A stretch of 64,000 nt of DNA from Hyphomicrobium denitrificans 1NES1 (GCF_000230975.2 NC_021172.1:3726001-3790000), one strand, 5' to 3'; positions 18,857 through 29,625 are shown, numbered from the stretch's first letter. The notes: generated by a model not told the origin, from the sequence alone. Made by a program: numbers and translations.

Positions 18857-21592
18857 ATGACGGATTCGAACGACCAGACCGATAAGACCATTCGCGTCGG
18901 AGCGCGCAAGCCGCTGTCGCTGCAGCGAACGGTCGAGTCTGGGCATGTGCGGCAGAACTTCAGTCACGGGCGCTCGAAGTCCGTCGTCGTCGAGAAGAAG
19001 AAGACACGGAGGCTTAGCGGCTCCGGTCCGGAGGGCGGCGAGGTTGCGCCAGCGGCCCCAACGACGAGCGAAGCGCCTCCGCTGCCGGTCAAAGCTCCAC
19101 CTGCTCCGGCAGCAAGGCCTGCATCGTCAAGCTCGTCACAAGCGCGGACACTTTCCAACGAAGAGCGCGCAGCGCGTGAGCGCGCGCTTGCTGCCGCGCG
19201 AGCGGAGGGTGCAAGCCGGGCCGTCGAAGCAGAGCCCGTGCGTTTCGAGCCGGTGCGTCCACCCGAGCCCGAGCCGCGCGTCGAGGAGGCTCCGGCACAG
19301 AATGCACCACCGGCCGCTACTGCGACGCCCCCCGCTGCGCCGAAGCCGGCGGAAGCTCCTCCGGCGCCTGTCGCACGCGAAACGGCAGCTCCGCGCGAAC
19401 GTCGCGATAATAATGCACCTCAGTCCCGCGAGGGTGGACGTCCGCCGTTTCAACGGACGGGTGGCCGTCCAACGGGCAACACTGCTTATATGCCGCGTGA
19501 GGCTGGCCGTCCGCGCGAGATCGAACTGCCAGTGCCGCCACGGCGCGGCGCTGCTCCGGCCGACGCAACGACAATCGAAAAGCCGGTTCGCCCGCAGCGG
19601 CCCGTGGTTGCTCGCGAGCAAGTCGAGGACGACGACAGCCGCAAGCGCGGCCCCGGCGGCGCGAAGGTGCCGCGTCCCGCCGTCAAGACCAACGACGACG
19701 GCCGCCAGCGTCAGAAGCTGACGATTACGAACTTCGATCGTGAAGCACAGGTCCGCTCGCTCGCTTCGCTGAAGCGCAAGCGCGAGAAGGAAAAGCTGAA
19801 GGCGATGGGCATTCAGCAACCGCGCGAGAAGATCGCTCGCGAGGTCGTCATTCCGGAAGCGATCACGATTCAGGAACTGTCGAACCGCATGGCGGAACGC
19901 GCCGTCGATCTCATCAAGTATCTGATGCAGCAAGGCGCGATGCATAAAATTACCGATGTGCTCGACGCCGATACGGCGGAACTCATCGTGCAGGAATTCG
20001 GGCATACGCCGAAGCGCGTTTCCGAAGCTGACGTCGAAATCGGTTTCGTCGGCGAGGAAGACGCGGATAGTGCCGCGCTGGAGCCGCGTGCTCCCGTCGT
20101 CACGATCATGGGCCATGTCGATCACGGCAAGACGTCGCTGCTCGACGCAATCCGTTCTGCGAACGTCGTAGCTGGTGAAGCCGGCGGCATCACGCAGCAC
20201 ATCGGCGCTTACCAGGTGAAGGCCGCGAACGGCGATAAGATCACGTTCATCGATACGCCGGGCCATGAAGCCTTTACAGCGATGCGCGCGCGCGGCGCGA
20301 AGGTGACGGACATCGTCGTCCTGGTCGTTGCGGCGGATGACGGCGTCATGCCGCAGACGGTCGAGGCGATCAATCACGCCAAGGCCGCGAAAGTTCCGAT
20401 CATCGTCGCGATCAACAAGATCGACAAACCGCAAGCCGATCCCAATCGCGTACGCACCGATCTCTTGTCGCAAGAGATCGTCGTCGAGAGCATGGGCGGC
20501 GAGACGCTCGAAGTGCCGGTTTCGGCGCTGAAGCGGACGAACCTCGACAAGCTGCTTGAGGCGATCCACCTGCAGGCCGAAATCCTCGATCTCAAGGCGA
20601 ATCCGACACGAACCGCCGAAGGCATTGTCATCGAGGCGAAGCTTGAGCGCGGGCGCGGTCCCGTGGGTACGGTTCTCGTCCAGCGCGGTACGCTGCACGT
20701 CGGCGACATCATCGTCGCCGGTACGGCGTGGGGTCGCGTCAGGGCGCTGCTCGATGACCACGGCGCGAATATCGACTCTGCCGGGCCGTCGGTGCCGGCC
20801 GAAGTCCTGGGCTTCGATTCGGCTCCGGAAGCGGGCGATCAGTTCGCTGTTGTCGAAAACGAGGCGCGGGCGCGCGAATTGACGGACTATCGCGTCCGCA
20901 AGCGCCGCGAGACGCTGGGTTCTGCGGGCTCCAAGAGCACGCTTGAGCAGATGATGCAGCAGCTCAAAGATGCCGAGCGCAAGGAATTTCCGCTGGTCGT
21001 CAAGGGCGATGTGCAGGGTTCTGTCGAGGCGATTGCCGGTGCGTTGCGGAAGGTCGGCAACGATGAAGTCGAGGCGCGGCTCGTGCATTCCGGCGTCGGT
21101 GGCATCACCGAGTCGGATATCGCGCTCGCAGCGGCATCGAAAGCCGTCGTCATCGGCTTCAACGTTCGCGCCAACGCGCAAGCGAAGCAGGCCGCCGACA
21201 GCCAGGGCATCGAGATCCGCTACTACAACATCATCTACGATCTCGTCGATGAAGTGAAAGCGGCGATGTCGGGTCTTCTCGCTCCGACAAAGCGCGAGGT
21301 CTTCCTCGGCTACGCGACGATCAAGCAGGTCTTCAATATCTCGAAGGTCGGCAAGGTCGCGGGTTGTCAGGTTACCGAGGGCAAGGTCGAGCGTGGCGCC
21401 AAGGTTCGTCTGCTGCGCGACAACGTCGTCATTCACGAAGGCACGCTTGCGATCCTGAAGCGCTTCAAGGACGACGTGAAAGAGGTCGTCGCGGGTCAGG
21501 AATGCGGCATGTCGTTCGCGAACTATCAGGATATTCGCGAAGGCGACCAGATCGAGTGCTTCCAGGTCGAGACGATCGCGAGAAGTCTTTAA
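18857..21592 (+). CDS. infB: Translation initiation factor IF-2
   Basis: 911 residues. A long N-terminal region rich in Pro, Ala and Arg (about 40-290) precedes the IF2_N helix bundle (about 330-385) and the GTPase domain: G1 GHVDHGKT at 419-426, G3 DTPGHEAF near 467, G4 NKID near 520. EF-Tu-like and IF2 C-terminal domains follow ([19 protein letters not shown]). IF-2 brings fMet-tRNA to the 30S subunit. It starts 11 bases after the YlxR gene. A long antisense frame over this gene is a codon-bias shadow. Confidence 0.98.
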   Translation: MTDSNDQTDKTIRVGARKPLSLQRTVESGHVRQNFSHGRSKSVVVEKKKTRRLSGSGPEGGEVAPAAPTTSEAPPLPVKAPPAPAARPASSSSSQARTLSNEERAARERALAAARAEGASRAVEAEPVRFEPVRPPEPEPRVEEAPAQNAPPAATATPPAAPKPAEAPPAPVARETAAPRERRDNNAPQSREGGRPPFQRTGGRPTGNTAYMPREAGRPREIELPVPPRRGAAPADATTIEKPVRPQRPVVAREQVEDDDSRKRGPGGAKVPRPAVKTNDDGRQRQKLTITNFDREAQVRSLASLKRKREKEKLKAMGIQQPREKIAREVVIPEAITIQELSNRMAERAVDLIKYLMQQGAMHKITDVLDADTAELIVQEFGHTPKRVSEADVEIGFVGEEDADSAALEPRAPVVTIMGHVDHGKTSLLDAIRSANVVAGEAGGITQHIGAYQVKAANGDKITFIDTPGHEAFTAMRARGAKVTDIVVLVVAADDGVMPQTVEAINHAKAAKVPIIVAINKIDKPQADPNRVRTDLLSQEIVVESMGGETLEVPVSALKRTNLDKLLEAIHLQAEILDLKANPTRTAEGIVIEAKLERGRGPVGTVLVQRGTLHVGDIIVAGTAWGRVRALLDDHGANIDSAGPSVPAEVLGFDSAPEAGDQFAVVENEARARELTDYRVRKRRETLGSAGSKSTLEQMMQQLKDAERKEFPLVVKGDVQGSVEAIAGALRKVGNDEVEARLVHSGVGGITESDIALAAASKAVVIGFNVRANAQAKQAADSQGIEIRYYNIIYDLVDEVKAAMSGLLAPTKREVFLGYATIKQVFNISKVGKVAGCQVTEGKVERGAKVRLLRDNVVIHEGTLAILKRFKDDVKEVVAGQECGMSFANYQDIREGDQIECFQVETIARSL

Positions 21593-21600
21593 TTGCTCGC

Positions 21601-21638
21601 GCAAGCTGTTCCGCGCGCTAAGAAGCGCGCGGGCTTGC
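21601..21638 (+). other. Hairpin in the infB-rbfA junction
   Basis: GCAAGC (21601-21606) pairs with GCTTGC (21633-21638), and CCGCGCGC (21611-21618) pairs with GCGCGCGG (21625-21632). This makes a 14-bp stem with a 4-base bulge and loop TAAGAA. No T-run follows, so it is more likely an RNA-processing or stability element than a terminator. Confidence 0.45.
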
Positions 21639-21755
21639 TCCGCGAGGGCGCGGCTCGCCGCCGGCGGCCTTTGACCACCCGGCTCTTTGAGCCGAAGTGT
21701 TTATTTAATTCGAGAGAAGAGGCTGCACGCGGTCCGATCCCGCGGCAGGAAAGAA

Positions 21756-22154
21756 ATGACAAGAAAGTCTTCGCATTCCGGCGCGAAAGCGCCGTCGCAG
21801 CGCATGCTGCGCATTGGCGAACTCATACGCCACAAACTCGCAGAGATGCTGTCGCGGGGCGAAATCCACGACGATGTGCTCTCGTCGCACGTCATTACGA
21901 TCCCGGAAGTGCGCCTGTCTCCGGATCTTAAGCTGGCGACCGTTTACGTGATGCCGCTCGGCGGCAATGACGTGAAGCCCGTTGTCGAGGCGCTGACGCG
22001 CAACAAGAAATACATCCGCGCCGAAGTCGCGCATACGCTCAACCTCCGCTACGCGCCCGATCTCAGGTTCCGCGAGGACGAAACGTTCGAAGAGGCGACG
22101 CGCATCGACCGGCTGCTCGACAGCGAGAAGGTCAGACGGGATACGGGGAAATAA
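21756..22154 (+). CDS. rbfA: Ribosome-binding factor A
   Basis: 132 residues from an ATG preceded by AGGAAAG. It has the RbfA KH-type fold: [36 protein letters not shown], and [21 protein letters not shown]. RbfA binds 16S rRNA helix 1 region during late 30S maturation. It is in frame with an open stretch upstream that contains a hairpin and is not coding. truB begins 5 bases downstream. Confidence 0.95.
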   Translation: MTRKSSHSGAKAPSQRMLRIGELIRHKLAEMLSRGEIHDDVLSSHVITIPEVRLSPDLKLATVYVMPLGGNDVKPVVEALTRNKKYIRAEVAHTLNLRYAPDLRFREDETFEEATRIDRLLDSEKVRRDTGK

Positions 22155-22159
22155 AACCA

Positions 22160-23080
22160 ATGGGACGCCGCAAAAAGGGATTGCCGGTTCACGGCTGGCT
22201 CGTGCTCGACAAACCAGCGAACATGACGTCGACACAGGCCGTCGGCATCATACGGCGCGTATTCAATGCGCAGAAGGCTGGGCATTCGGGAACGCTCGAT
22301 CCGCTCGCGACGGGTATCCTGCCGATTGCGCTCGGGGAGGCGACGAAAACCGTATCGTTCGCGGTCGATGGCGAGAAAGCCTATCGCTTCACCGTGCGCT
22401 GGGGCACGGAGACCGAGACGGACGACACCGAAGGCGCGGTGACGAAAACGAGCGATCAGCGTCCGGATCGCGCCAGTATCGAAGCACTGCTGTCGCAGTT
22501 TCACGGCGAGATCATGCAGGTGCCGCCTGCCTATTCGGCGATCAAGGTCGATGGCGCGCGCGCCTATGATCTGGCGCGCGACGGAGAGACGGTCGTGCTC
22601 GAAGCGCGGCCCGTCTTCATAGACAGCTTGCAATTGGTCGATACACCGGACGCCGCGACGAGCGTGTTCGAGGCGCGCTGCGGCAAGGGAACGTATGTGC
22701 GTGCCCTGGCGCGCGACATGGGTCGCCTTCTCGGCTGCTACGGGCATGTCATCGCTTTGCGCCGGACGCAGGTCGGCCCATTCGACGAAGCCATCGCGGT
22801 CACGATGGACGAGCTGATGGCTGCGTCCGATTCCGGCGACCCCGAACAGCTTTCGCGATTGCTGCAGCCTGTCGAAGCGGCGCTTGCCGATCTGCCGGAG
22901 CTGCTCGTGTCGCAGAGCGATGCGGCAAGTCTGGCGCGCGGGCAAACGGTTCTGATCCGGGGACGCGATGCGCCGATCCTGTCGGGGCCTGCTTATGCAA
23001 CTTCCAAGGGGCGGCTTGTCGCGCTCGGTGAGCTTGCAAAAGGTGCGCTTCACCCCACCCGCGTTTTTAACCTCGGTTGA
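22160..23080 (+). CDS. truB: tRNA pseudouridine(55) synthase
   Basis: 306 residues. Contains GWLVLDKPANMTSTQAVG and the catalytic-Asp motif GHSGTLDPLATGILPIALGE (Asp near residue 46), then VPPAYSAIKVDGARAYDLAR and GTYVRALARDMG. The C-terminal part (about 240-306) resembles the TruB/PUA region. It makes pseudouridine 55 in the T-loop of most tRNAs. Confidence 0.97.
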   Translation: MGRRKKGLPVHGWLVLDKPANMTSTQAVGIIRRVFNAQKAGHSGTLDPLATGILPIALGEATKTVSFAVDGEKAYRFTVRWGTETETDDTEGAVTKTSDQRPDRASIEALLSQFHGEIMQVPPAYSAIKVDGARAYDLARDGETVVLEARPVFIDSLQLVDTPDAATSVFEARCGKGTYVRALARDMGRLLGCYGHVIALRRTQVGPFDEAIAVTMDELMAASDSGDPEQLSRLLQPVEAALADLPELLVSQSDAASLARGQTVLIRGRDAPILSGPAYATSKGRLVALGELAKGALHPTRVFNLG

Positions 23081-23101
23081 TGTGTAAGCCTGCGACGTAG
23101 A

Positions 23102-23121
23102 TGTAATGCATTGAAATTACA
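23102..23121. promoter_or_regulatory. Inverted repeat TGTAAT-N8-ATTACA upstream of rpsO
   Basis: Six-base arms at 23102-23107 and 23116-23121 lie in an unusually AT-rich island (about 23100-23175) within the 210-base truB-rpsO gap. A TATAAG at 23169-23174 may be a -10 element. No protein that binds it is identified. Confidence 0.3.
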
Positions 23122-23290
23122 AGAGTATTTACATTGCAATTCAACCTCGCGTTTGTCTGAGGTTCGTGTATAAGTAGCGCCGACCGCGCGGGGTGCTCGC
23201 ACTTTCGCGCGGCTTTCATTTGCGACCCCGCTGGACGACATCCCGGCCGTGGCCGCTTCGAGCCAACTCCCAATTCGAAAGGAACAACCG

Positions 23291-23572
23291 ATGTCGCAGA
23301 TCGCACCTCACCGCCGTGAGGCGAAAACGGCCATCATCAAAGACAACGCGACGAAGGCCAACGATACCGGCTCGCCGGAAGTCCAGATCGCAGTGCTGAC
23401 CCACCGCATCAACGAGCTGACCGAGCATTTCAAGCTGCATAAAAAAGACAATCACTCACGCCGCGGGTTGCTGAAGATGGTCAGCCAGCGCCGCCAGCTG
23501 CTCGACTATGTGAAGAGCAAGGACAACGCGCGATATCAGAAGATCATCGAGAAGCACGGTATTCGCCGCTAA
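23291..23572 (+). CDS. rpsO: 30S ribosomal protein S15
   Basis: 93 residues from ATG with GAAAGGA ahead. Family sequence: [51 protein letters not shown]15 binds the three-way junction of 16S rRNA and represses its own mRNA in several bacteria. It is followed by pnp, the conserved order. A 210-base leader/promoter gap precedes it. Confidence 0.97.
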   Translation: MSQIAPHRREAKTAIIKDNATKANDTGSPEVQIAVLTHRINELTEHFKLHKKDNHSRRGLLKMVSQRRQLLDYVKSKDNARYQKIIEKHGIRR

Positions 23573-23574
23573 GC

Positions 23575-23591
23575 CGCGAAGTCGCTTCGCG
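23575..23591 (+). other. Hairpin just after rpsO
   Basis: CGCGAAG/CTTCGCG (23575-23581 with 23585-23591) with a TCG loop starts two bases after the rpsO stop and has no T-run. A second stem, CGGCGCC/GGTGCCG at 23649-23655 with 23661-23667, lies nearer pnp. Both are candidates for the RNase III/PNPase-controlled leader known from enteric pnp. Confidence 0.45.
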
Positions 23592-23745
23592 TTCAAGACG
23601 GGGCCAACCCATGGCCGTACGTGCAAAGATCTAAAAGAAGAGAGCCGTCGGCGCCGTTGCGGTGCCGGCGCGACAGGTGCTCGCCCGGCATGAGGCCGGC
23701 GGGCAAGTCCGACCGAACAGAAAAAGCGAAAACGAAAGATCCAAC

Positions 23746-25950
23746 ATGTTTGATATCCATCGAGTCGAAATCGATTGGGGTGGCCGCAAGCTAAAGCTCG
23801 AAACCGGCCACTATGCCCGCCAGGCCGACGCGGCCGTGATGGCGCAATACGGCGACACGACGGTTCTCGCGACCGTCGTCGGCGCACGCTCCGTAAAGCC
23901 CGGCATCGACTTCTTTCCGCTCACCGTGAACTATCAGGAGCGCACCTACGCGGCCGGCAAGATCCCCGGCGGCTATTTCAAGCGCGAAGGCCGTCCGACC
24001 GAAAAAGAGACGCTGACGTCGCGTCTCATCGATCGTCCGATCCGGCCGCTTTTCGTCGAAGGTTTCAAGAACGAGACGCAGGTCGTCGTGACGGTGATGT
24101 CGCACGATCTCGAAAACGATCCCGATATCCTCGGCATGGTTGCCGCGTCCGCGGCGCTGACGCTGTCGGGCCTGCCGTTCCTCGGACCGATCGGCGCGGC
24201 GCGTGTCGGTCTCATCGGCGGCGAACTCGTGCTGAATCCGATGATCGATGAGATGATCGAGAGCAAACTCGATCTCGTCGTCGCCGGCACAGCCGACGCG
24301 GTGATGATGGTCGAATCGGAAGCGAAGGAGCTGCCCGAGTCGCAGATGCTCGAGGCCGTGATGTTCGGTCACAAGCACATGCAGCCGGTCATCCAGGCGA
24401 TCATCAAGCTTGCCGAGAAGGCCGCGAAAGAGCCGTGGGACATCCAGATCCCCGACAAGGCCAAGTACGCCGGCGAGGTCAAGAAGCTCGCCGAGAAGAC
24501 GCTCAAGCAGGCGTTCTCGACCAAAGAAAAAGGCAAGCGCCAGGATCTCGTCGGGGAAGCGAAGAAGGCAGTTAGCGAGGGCATCGCAATTCCTGCTGAT
24601 GATCCGAATGAGAAAGTTCTGCTTTCGGACGCCTTCAAGTCTCTCGAAATGGACATTATGCGCGGCGACGTTCTGAAAACGAAGATGCGCATCGATGGTC
24701 GTGACCTGAAAACGGTTCGCCCGATCCTTTCGGAAGTTCGCGTTCTGCCGCGCACGCACGGCTCGGCGTTGTTCACGCGCGGCGAGACGCAGGCGCTTGT
24801 CGTCGCGACGCTCGGCACCGGCGAGGATGAGCAGTATGTCGACAGCCTCGAAGGGACGAAGAAGGAGCGCTTCCTGCTCCATTACAACTTCCCGCCTTAT
24901 TCGGTCGGTGAAGTCGGACGCATGGGCTCACCGGGCCGCCGCGAGATCGGCCACGGCAAGCTTGCATGGCGCGCGATCCATCCGATGCTGCCGTCGCAGG
25001 AGGACTTCCCCTACACGCTGCGCGTCGTTTCGGAGATCACCGAATCCAACGGCTCGTCGTCGATGGCGACGGTCTGCGGTTCGTCGCTGGCGCTGATGGA
25101 TGCAGGCGTGCCGCTCAAAGCACCGGTCGCCGGCATTGCGATGGGTCTCATCAAGGAAGGCGACGACTTCGTCGTTCTGTCGGACATCCTTGGCGACGAA
25201 GACCATCTCGGCGACATGGACTTCAAGGTGGCGGGTACCGCAAACGGCGTGACTTCGCTGCAGATGGACATCAAGATCACGGGCATTACGGAAGAGATCA
25301 TGCGCATTGCGCTCGATCAGGCGCACGACGGCCGCATCCATATCCTGGGTGAGATGGCGAAGGCGCTGACCGGCGCGCGTGAAGAGCTCGGCGAGTTCGC
25401 GCCGCGCATCGAGACGATCAAGATCCCCGTCGACAAGATCCGCGAAGTTATCGGGTCGGGCGGTTCGGTCATTCGCGAGATCGTCGCGGAGTCGGGTGCC
25501 AAGATCGATATCGAAGACGATGGTACGGTGAAGATCGCATCTGCCAATCGCGAGTCGATCGAGAAAGCGCTGGCGCGCATTCGCGGCATTACGTCGGAGC
25601 CCGAGGTCGGACAGATCTACAAGGGCAAGGTCGTAAAGGTCATGGAGTTCGGCGCGTTCGTGAACTTCTTCGGTGCGAAGGACGGACTCGTTCACATCTC
25701 GCAGCTCGCGCCGGGTCGTCCGGAATCGGTTGGTGCGGTCGTGAAGGAAGGTCAGGAAGTCTATGTGAAGCTTCTCGGCTTTGATGATCGCGGCAAGACG
25801 CGGCTGTCGATGAAGATCGTCGATCAGACGACAGGCCAAGAAATTCCGCGCGCCGAGGGTGAGCCGGAAGAAGTTTTTGAGAGCCGCCCGCCACGTCGCG
25901 AAGGCAACCGCGGCGGCGGTCGCGGTGGTCCGCGCCGTGAGCGCGGCTGA
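23746..25950 (+). CDS. pnp: Polyribonucleotide nucleotidyltransferase (PNPase)
   Basis: 734 residues from ATG 23746. Order: RNase PH domain 1 (about 10-145), all-helical linker (about 240-320), RNase PH domain 2 (about 325-540; [19 protein letters not shown]), KH (about 555-615; [12 protein letters not shown]), S1 (about 620-690; [17 protein letters not shown]), then a basic Gly/Arg tail ([13 protein letters not shown]). It degrades RNA 3' to 5' by phosphorolysis. A 173-base leader with two stems precedes it and a strong terminator follows. Confidence 0.98.
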   Translation: MFDIHRVEIDWGGRKLKLETGHYARQADAAVMAQYGDTTVLATVVGARSVKPGIDFFPLTVNYQERTYAAGKIPGGYFKREGRPTEKETLTSRLIDRPIRPLFVEGFKNETQVVVTVMSHDLENDPDILGMVAASAALTLSGLPFLGPIGAARVGLIGGELVLNPMIDEMIESKLDLVVAGTADAVMMVESEAKELPESQMLEAVMFGHKHMQPVIQAIIKLAEKAAKEPWDIQIPDKAKYAGEVKKLAEKTLKQAFSTKEKGKRQDLVGEAKKAVSEGIAIPADDPNEKVLLSDAFKSLEMDIMRGDVLKTKMRIDGRDLKTVRPILSEVRVLPRTHGSALFTRGETQALVVATLGTGEDEQYVDSLEGTKKERFLLHYNFPPYSVGEVGRMGSPGRREIGHGKLAWRAIHPMLPSQEDFPYTLRVVSEITESNGSSSMATVCGSSLALMDAGVPLKAPVAGIAMGLIKEGDDFVVLSDILGDEDHLGDMDFKVAGTANGVTSLQMDIKITGITEEIMRIALDQAHDGRIHILGEMAKALTGAREELGEFAPRIETIKIPVDKIREVIGSGGSVIREIVAESGAKIDIEDDGTVKIASANRESIEKALARIRGITSEPEVGQIYKGKVVKVMEFGAFVNFFGAKDGLVHISQLAPGRPESVGAVVKEGQEVYVKLLGFDDRGKTRLSMKIVDQTTGQEIPRAEGEPEEVFESRPPRREGNRGGGRGGPRRERG

Positions 25951-25979
25951 TGCAGCATCCAAAGTTGCCAACATGAAAG

Positions 25980-26018
25980 GAGCCGCCAAATCCGTTGATT
26001 TGGCGGCTCTTTGTTTCT
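25980..26018 (+). terminator. Strong terminator after pnp
   Basis: A perfect 13-bp stem GAGCCGCCAAATC/GATTTGGCGGCTC (25980-25992 with 25997-26009) around CGTT is followed by TTTGTTTCT. The small minus-strand gene at 26030 is convergent, and it may share this structure. Confidence 0.9.
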
Positions 26019-26029
26019 CTATCGAACGT

Positions 26030-26290
26030 CTAGAACCAATAGCATTTGCCGTGCCTGCAAACGTGGTTCGTACATTGGACGCGACCAATGCCCTTCACGT
26101 GCTTGTGCCAGCCGTTCAGTCCCCGGCGACATTTGCGATGCCAGAAGTGCGCCTCCACGACGTTCGACGATTGTGCGCTTACGTCTTTGAGCAGGCTCAG
26201 CGGTGCGGGTGAGGCCGCGTTGGCGGATGCGCCCGACATCGCAACCCCCGCTGCGAGCGCAACGGTAGCCAGCCAAATCTTGCTGTTCAT
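26030..26290 (-). CDS. Small secreted Cys/His-rich protein, function unknown
   Basis: 86 residues from the ATG at 26290, which has an excellent ribosome-binding sequence (GAGAGGAG). A signal peptide MNSKIWLATVALAAGVAMSG with AxA cleavage near residue 25 is clear. The mature part is short and basic, with four cysteines and many His and Trp (HFWHRKCRRGLNGWHKH, then VCRHGKCYWF at the very end). The frame is open further upstream, but that part lacks a signal peptide. I do not recognise the family. The even cysteine number suggests periplasmic disulfides or metal binding. Layout resembles the protein at 60725. Confidence 0.75.
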   Translation of the reverse strand: MNSKIWLATVALAAGVAMSGASANAASPAPLSLLKDVSAQSSNVVEAHFWHRKCRRGLNGWHKHVKGIGRVQCTNHVCRHGKCYWF

Positions 26291-26430
26291 TGATTTACTC
26301 CTCTCCCCGAACTCCGGAGATTTATCTCCAGTTGGCTCTAACGGGGCAAGGCTAGCGTCGCCCAAAAGGACCGCCAACTGATCAATCGCCGAGAAATGAG
26401 ATCGGCGCGCCGCTGTTGCAACTTAGCGTC

Positions 26431-27276
26431 TCATGCGCGTCCGAAAGCGGGGACGTCCGGCCAGAATACGCGAGCTTTTTTGCTGACTTCTGCGGGATCG
26501 CCAGTGGTCAGGAGAGTCAGCTTTCCGGATTCGTCGCCGTTCAAATAGTGAGGCCGGCGCGCAAGATAATCTTCAAAGCTGTCGGAAACGACCTCGGGCT
26601 GCGAGAGAATGCGCGTGAACGGCGGCAAGTGTTTGCGAAACAGATGCTCGACGAGCGGGAAGTGCGTGCAGCCGAGGATCGCACGATGCGGGGGCATTCC
26701 ATCCGTTTCGTTCAAAAGCCCGGCGATGCCTGCACGCACGAGGTCTTCGAGGTGTGCCTCGGGCCGTTTTTCCTCGATAGCGCCTGCGAGTTCGGAGCAA
26801 ACCTGCTGGACGACCGTCACCTTCGGGCAGCGCTTGCCGATCTCTTCGGGATAGACACCCGACATCACCGTCCGCGTCGTTCCGAATACGCCGATCGTGT
26901 CGGTGTTGTACTTCTGCGGATATTGCGGTGAGGTCACTGCCCAGGGCGTTTGCGTGGCGGCTTCGACGGTCGGCGCGACAATGCCGAGAACGTTGTGTGT
27001 CCCGGCCCGGCGGCTATGCGGTAGCCACTCCTGTTGCAGACGTCTGAGTGCGACGGCGGTTGCCGTGTTGCAGCCCAGGAGCACGAGCTTGGCACCGCGC
27101 CCGAACAGATCTTCGACGCAATCGCGGGTGTAATCGACAATCGCTTCCGATGGGCTGTTGCCGTAGGGCACGTGCGCATGGTCGGCCAGATAAACAAAAT
27201 CGGCGGCTTTGAACCGCTCGATGAGGACACGCAGAACGGTGAGGCCGCCAAGCCCTGAATCAAAGACGCCGATCAT
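26431..27276 (-). CDS. murI: Glutamate racemase
   Basis: 281 residues. N-terminus MIGVFDSGLGGLTVLRVL supplies the catalytic-site Asp-Ser; the two catalytic cysteines are in LGCNTATAVALR and ILGCTHFPLVE. It converts L- to D-glutamate for peptidoglycan. It is on the minus strand between a small secreted protein and fabI, and is probably transcribed with the fab genes. Confidence 0.97.
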   Translation of the reverse strand: MIGVFDSGLGGLTVLRVLIERFKAADFVYLADHAHVPYGNSPSEAIVDYTRDCVEDLFGRGAKLVLLGCNTATAVALRRLQQEWLPHSRRAGTHNVLGIVAPTVEAATQTPWAVTSPQYPQKYNTDTIGVFGTTRTVMSGVYPEEIGKRCPKVTVVQQVCSELAGAIEEKRPEAHLEDLVRAGIAGLLNETDGMPPHRAILGCTHFPLVEHLFRKHLPPFTRILSQPEVVSDSFEDYLARRPHYLNGDESGKLTLLTTGDPAEVSKKARVFWPDVPAFGRA

Positions 27277-27325
27277 GGCCCGAGTGTTTGCGATGCTCGG
27301 CGGCGGACGTCAACGGCTTCCAAGA

Positions 27326-28195
27326 TCACTCCGCCGCTGCGGACGGCGAGGCGCTCGGACCCTTCGACTCGGTGTCGTGCTCTTTCAGGCTCTGCAGCGA
27401 CGGCATCGAGACGGTGTTGTAGCCGCAGTCAACAAAGTGGACCTCGCCGGTAACGGCGCCGGACAATGGCGACAGCAGATAGAGCGCCGAGCCTGCGACC
27501 TCGTCGAGCGTCGGAGTTCTCTGCAACGGTGAATTATCGCGCTGGAAATTGAAGATGACGCGGGCGTCCGAAACGCCTGCGCCGGAGAGCGTGCGCATCG
27601 GTCCGGCCGAGAGCGCGTTGACGCGGATGCCCTGCGGTCCGAGATCGGCGGCGAGATAACGGACGGAGGCTTCGAGTGCGGCCTTGGCAACGCCCATGAC
27701 GTTATAGGACGGCACCCAGCGGGTCGCGCCGCCGTAAGAGAGTGTGATCAACGCGCCGCCGTTCGGCATCAGCGCGGACGCGCGCTTCGCAATCTCGGTG
27801 AACGAGAAGCACGAGATCACCATCGAATTGATGAAGTTTTCGCGGGTGGTATCGGCGTAGCGCCCGGCAAGCTCTTTCGGGTCGGAATAGGCGAGCGCAT
27901 GCACCACGAAATCCAGGCTGCCCCATTCCTGTTTGATGCGGTCGAAAACCCGATCGACGCTTGCCAGATCGAGAACGTTGCATTCCTCGATGATCTTCGA
28001 GCCAAGCGACTGAGCGAGCGGCGCTGCTCGGCGACCGAAGGCTCCGCCCTGATACGTAAACGCAAGTTCGGCGCCTTGGCCTGCGAGCACCCGCGCGATC
28101 CCCCAGGCGATGGAGCGATCGTTGGCAACGCCCATAACAAGACCGCGTTTGCCCGCCATGATCGGACCCGGCCTGGCGATATCGATGTCGGTCAT
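27326..28195 (-). CDS. fabI: Enoyl-[acyl-carrier-protein] reductase (NADH), FabI
   Basis: 289 residues from the ATG at 28195 (the frame stays open upstream). SDR-type NAD site GKRGLVMGVANDRSIAWGIA near residues 14-33, and catalytic Tyr-x6-Lys in SYNVMGVAKAALE. The C-terminal extension EHDTESKGPSASPSAAAE goes beyond the usual 260-270 residues and looks disordered. It carries out the last reduction of each fatty-acid elongation cycle. It lies 135 bases downstream of fabB in the fabA-fabB-fabI order. Confidence 0.96.
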   Translation of the reverse strand: MTDIDIARPGPIMAGKRGLVMGVANDRSIAWGIARVLAGQGAELAFTYQGGAFGRRAAPLAQSLGSKIIEECNVLDLASVDRVFDRIKQEWGSLDFVVHALAYSDPKELAGRYADTTRENFINSMVISCFSFTEIAKRASALMPNGGALITLSYGGATRWVPSYNVMGVAKAALEASVRYLAADLGPQGIRVNALSAGPMRTLSGAGVSDARVIFNFQRDNSPLQRTPTLDEVAGSALYLLSPLSGAVTGEVHFVDCGYNTVSMPSLQSLKEHDTESKGPSASPSAAAE

Positions 28196-28330
28196 TGGAA
28201 GCCTCGCTTTGTCACCAAAACTACGTCCGCGGACGTCGAACCAACCACTACCGCGCTTATATACTCTCATCGTGTGCCGCCAGCCTGCCGGTCGACGACA
28301 GACAGGCAAGGCGCAGGATCGCACCGTTAC

Positions 28331-29563
28331 TCAGGCATCGTGGCGGCCGAAAATCAGAGTGGCATTGGTGCCGCCGAAACCGAAGCTGTTCGACATCACA
28401 CAGTTAAGTTCGGCGTTGTCGATGCGACTCAGGGCGATCGGCACGTCCGCGAACGCCGGATCGAGTTCCTCGATGTTGGCGCTCTCGCAAATGAAGCCGT
28501 TGTTCATCATAAGCAGGGAGAAAATCGCCTCCTGCACGCCGATGGCGCCGAGCGAATGGCCGGTGAGCGATTTAGTCGCAGAGATCGACGGGATGTTGCT
28601 GCCGAACACCGCGCGAATGGCGTCGATTTCCTTGGCGTCGCCGACCGGCGTGCTGGTGCCGTGCGGATTGATGTAGTCGATTTTGGGGAGGCCCTTGCCG
28701 TCGAAGCCTTTGAGGGCGAGGCGCATGCAGCGCTCGGCGCCTTCGCCAGACGGCGCGACCATATCGTAGCCGTCGGAAGTTGCGGCGTAGCCTTTGACTT
28801 CGCCGTAGATCTTGGCGCCGCGGGCTTTCGCGTGCTCCAGCTCTTCGAGAACGACGACACCGGCGCCACCCGCGATCACGAAGCCATCGCGGTCTTTATC
28901 GTAAGCACGGCTGGCTTTTTCGGGCGTCGCGTTGAAGTGCGTCGACATCGCACCCATGGCATCGAAGAGATTCGACAACGTCCAGTCGAGTTCCTCGCAG
29001 CCGCCGGCAAACATGACGTCCTGCTTGCCCCATTGGATGAGCTCAGTCGCGTTGCCGATGCAGTGCGTGCTCGTCGCGCAAGCCGAAGCGATCGAATAAT
29101 TGACGCCCTTGATCTGAAATGCCGTCGCCAGCGCAGCGGATGGTCCGGAGCACATGGCCTTTGGAACCTCGAACGGGCCGATCTTTTTCGGGCCGCCGGT
29201 TTCGAGCGTCGTCTCGGCGGCTTCCACGATGGCACGTGTCGACGGGCCACCGGAGCCGAGAATAACCCCCGTGCGTTCGTTGACGACGGTCGTCGGCTCA
29301 AGGCCGGCGTCGCGGATCGCCTGATCCATGGCGATCCAGTTCCAACCGACGCCGGGGTTCATGAAGCGCCGAGGTTTTCGCGGCACCATGCTTTCCCACT
29401 CGAGATGAGGCGCGCCATGGACCTGACATTTGAAGCCGAGGTCGGCGTACTTTTCGGCGCGCGATATGCCCGGCTTCGCCTCTCTCAGGGAAGCGAGCAC
29501 TTCCTGAGTATTATTTCCGATAGAGGAAATAATGCCCATTCCAGTCACAACAACGCGCCGCAT
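28331..29563 (-). CDS. fabB: Beta-ketoacyl-ACP synthase I
   Basis: 410 residues. Catalytic Cys in [16 protein letters not shown], His in [14 protein letters not shown], and Lys/His in [15 protein letters not shown], as in KAS I. With FabA it forms the anaerobic unsaturated fatty acid route, elongating cis-3-decenoyl-ACP. It starts 62 bases after the fabA stop. Confidence 0.96.
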   Translation of the reverse strand: MRRVVVTGMGIISSIGNNTQEVLASLREAKPGISRAEKYADLGFKCQVHGAPHLEWESMVPRKPRRFMNPGVGWNWIAMDQAIRDAGLEPTTVVNERTGVILGSGGPSTRAIVEAAETTLETGGPKKIGPFEVPKAMCSGPSAALATAFQIKGVNYSIASACATSTHCIGNATELIQWGKQDVMFAGGCEELDWTLSNLFDAMGAMSTHFNATPEKASRAYDKDRDGFVIAGGAGVVVLEELEHAKARGAKIYGEVKGYAATSDGYDMVAPSGEGAERCMRLALKGFDGKGLPKIDYINPHGTSTPVGDAKEIDAIRAVFGSNIPSISATKSLTGHSLGAIGVQEAIFSLLMMNNGFICESANIEELDPAFADVPIALSRIDNAELNCVMSNSFGFGGTNATLIFGRHDA

Positions 29564-29625
29564 GCGCTCCTAATCTCCTGCGGTTTTTGCGTAGCCCGCG
29601 AGGCCATCGGGGCGGTGCGCAACGC

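Noticed and set aside
19136-21604. Long minus-strand open frame (over 800 codons) opposite infB
   Set aside because: It is the codon-bias shadow of a certain gene: Arg/Asp-rich composition, no domain, no ribosome-binding site. The same applies to frames opposite metK (13660-14769), pnp (23791-24882), lysC (49333-50556) and clpB (58459-60015).
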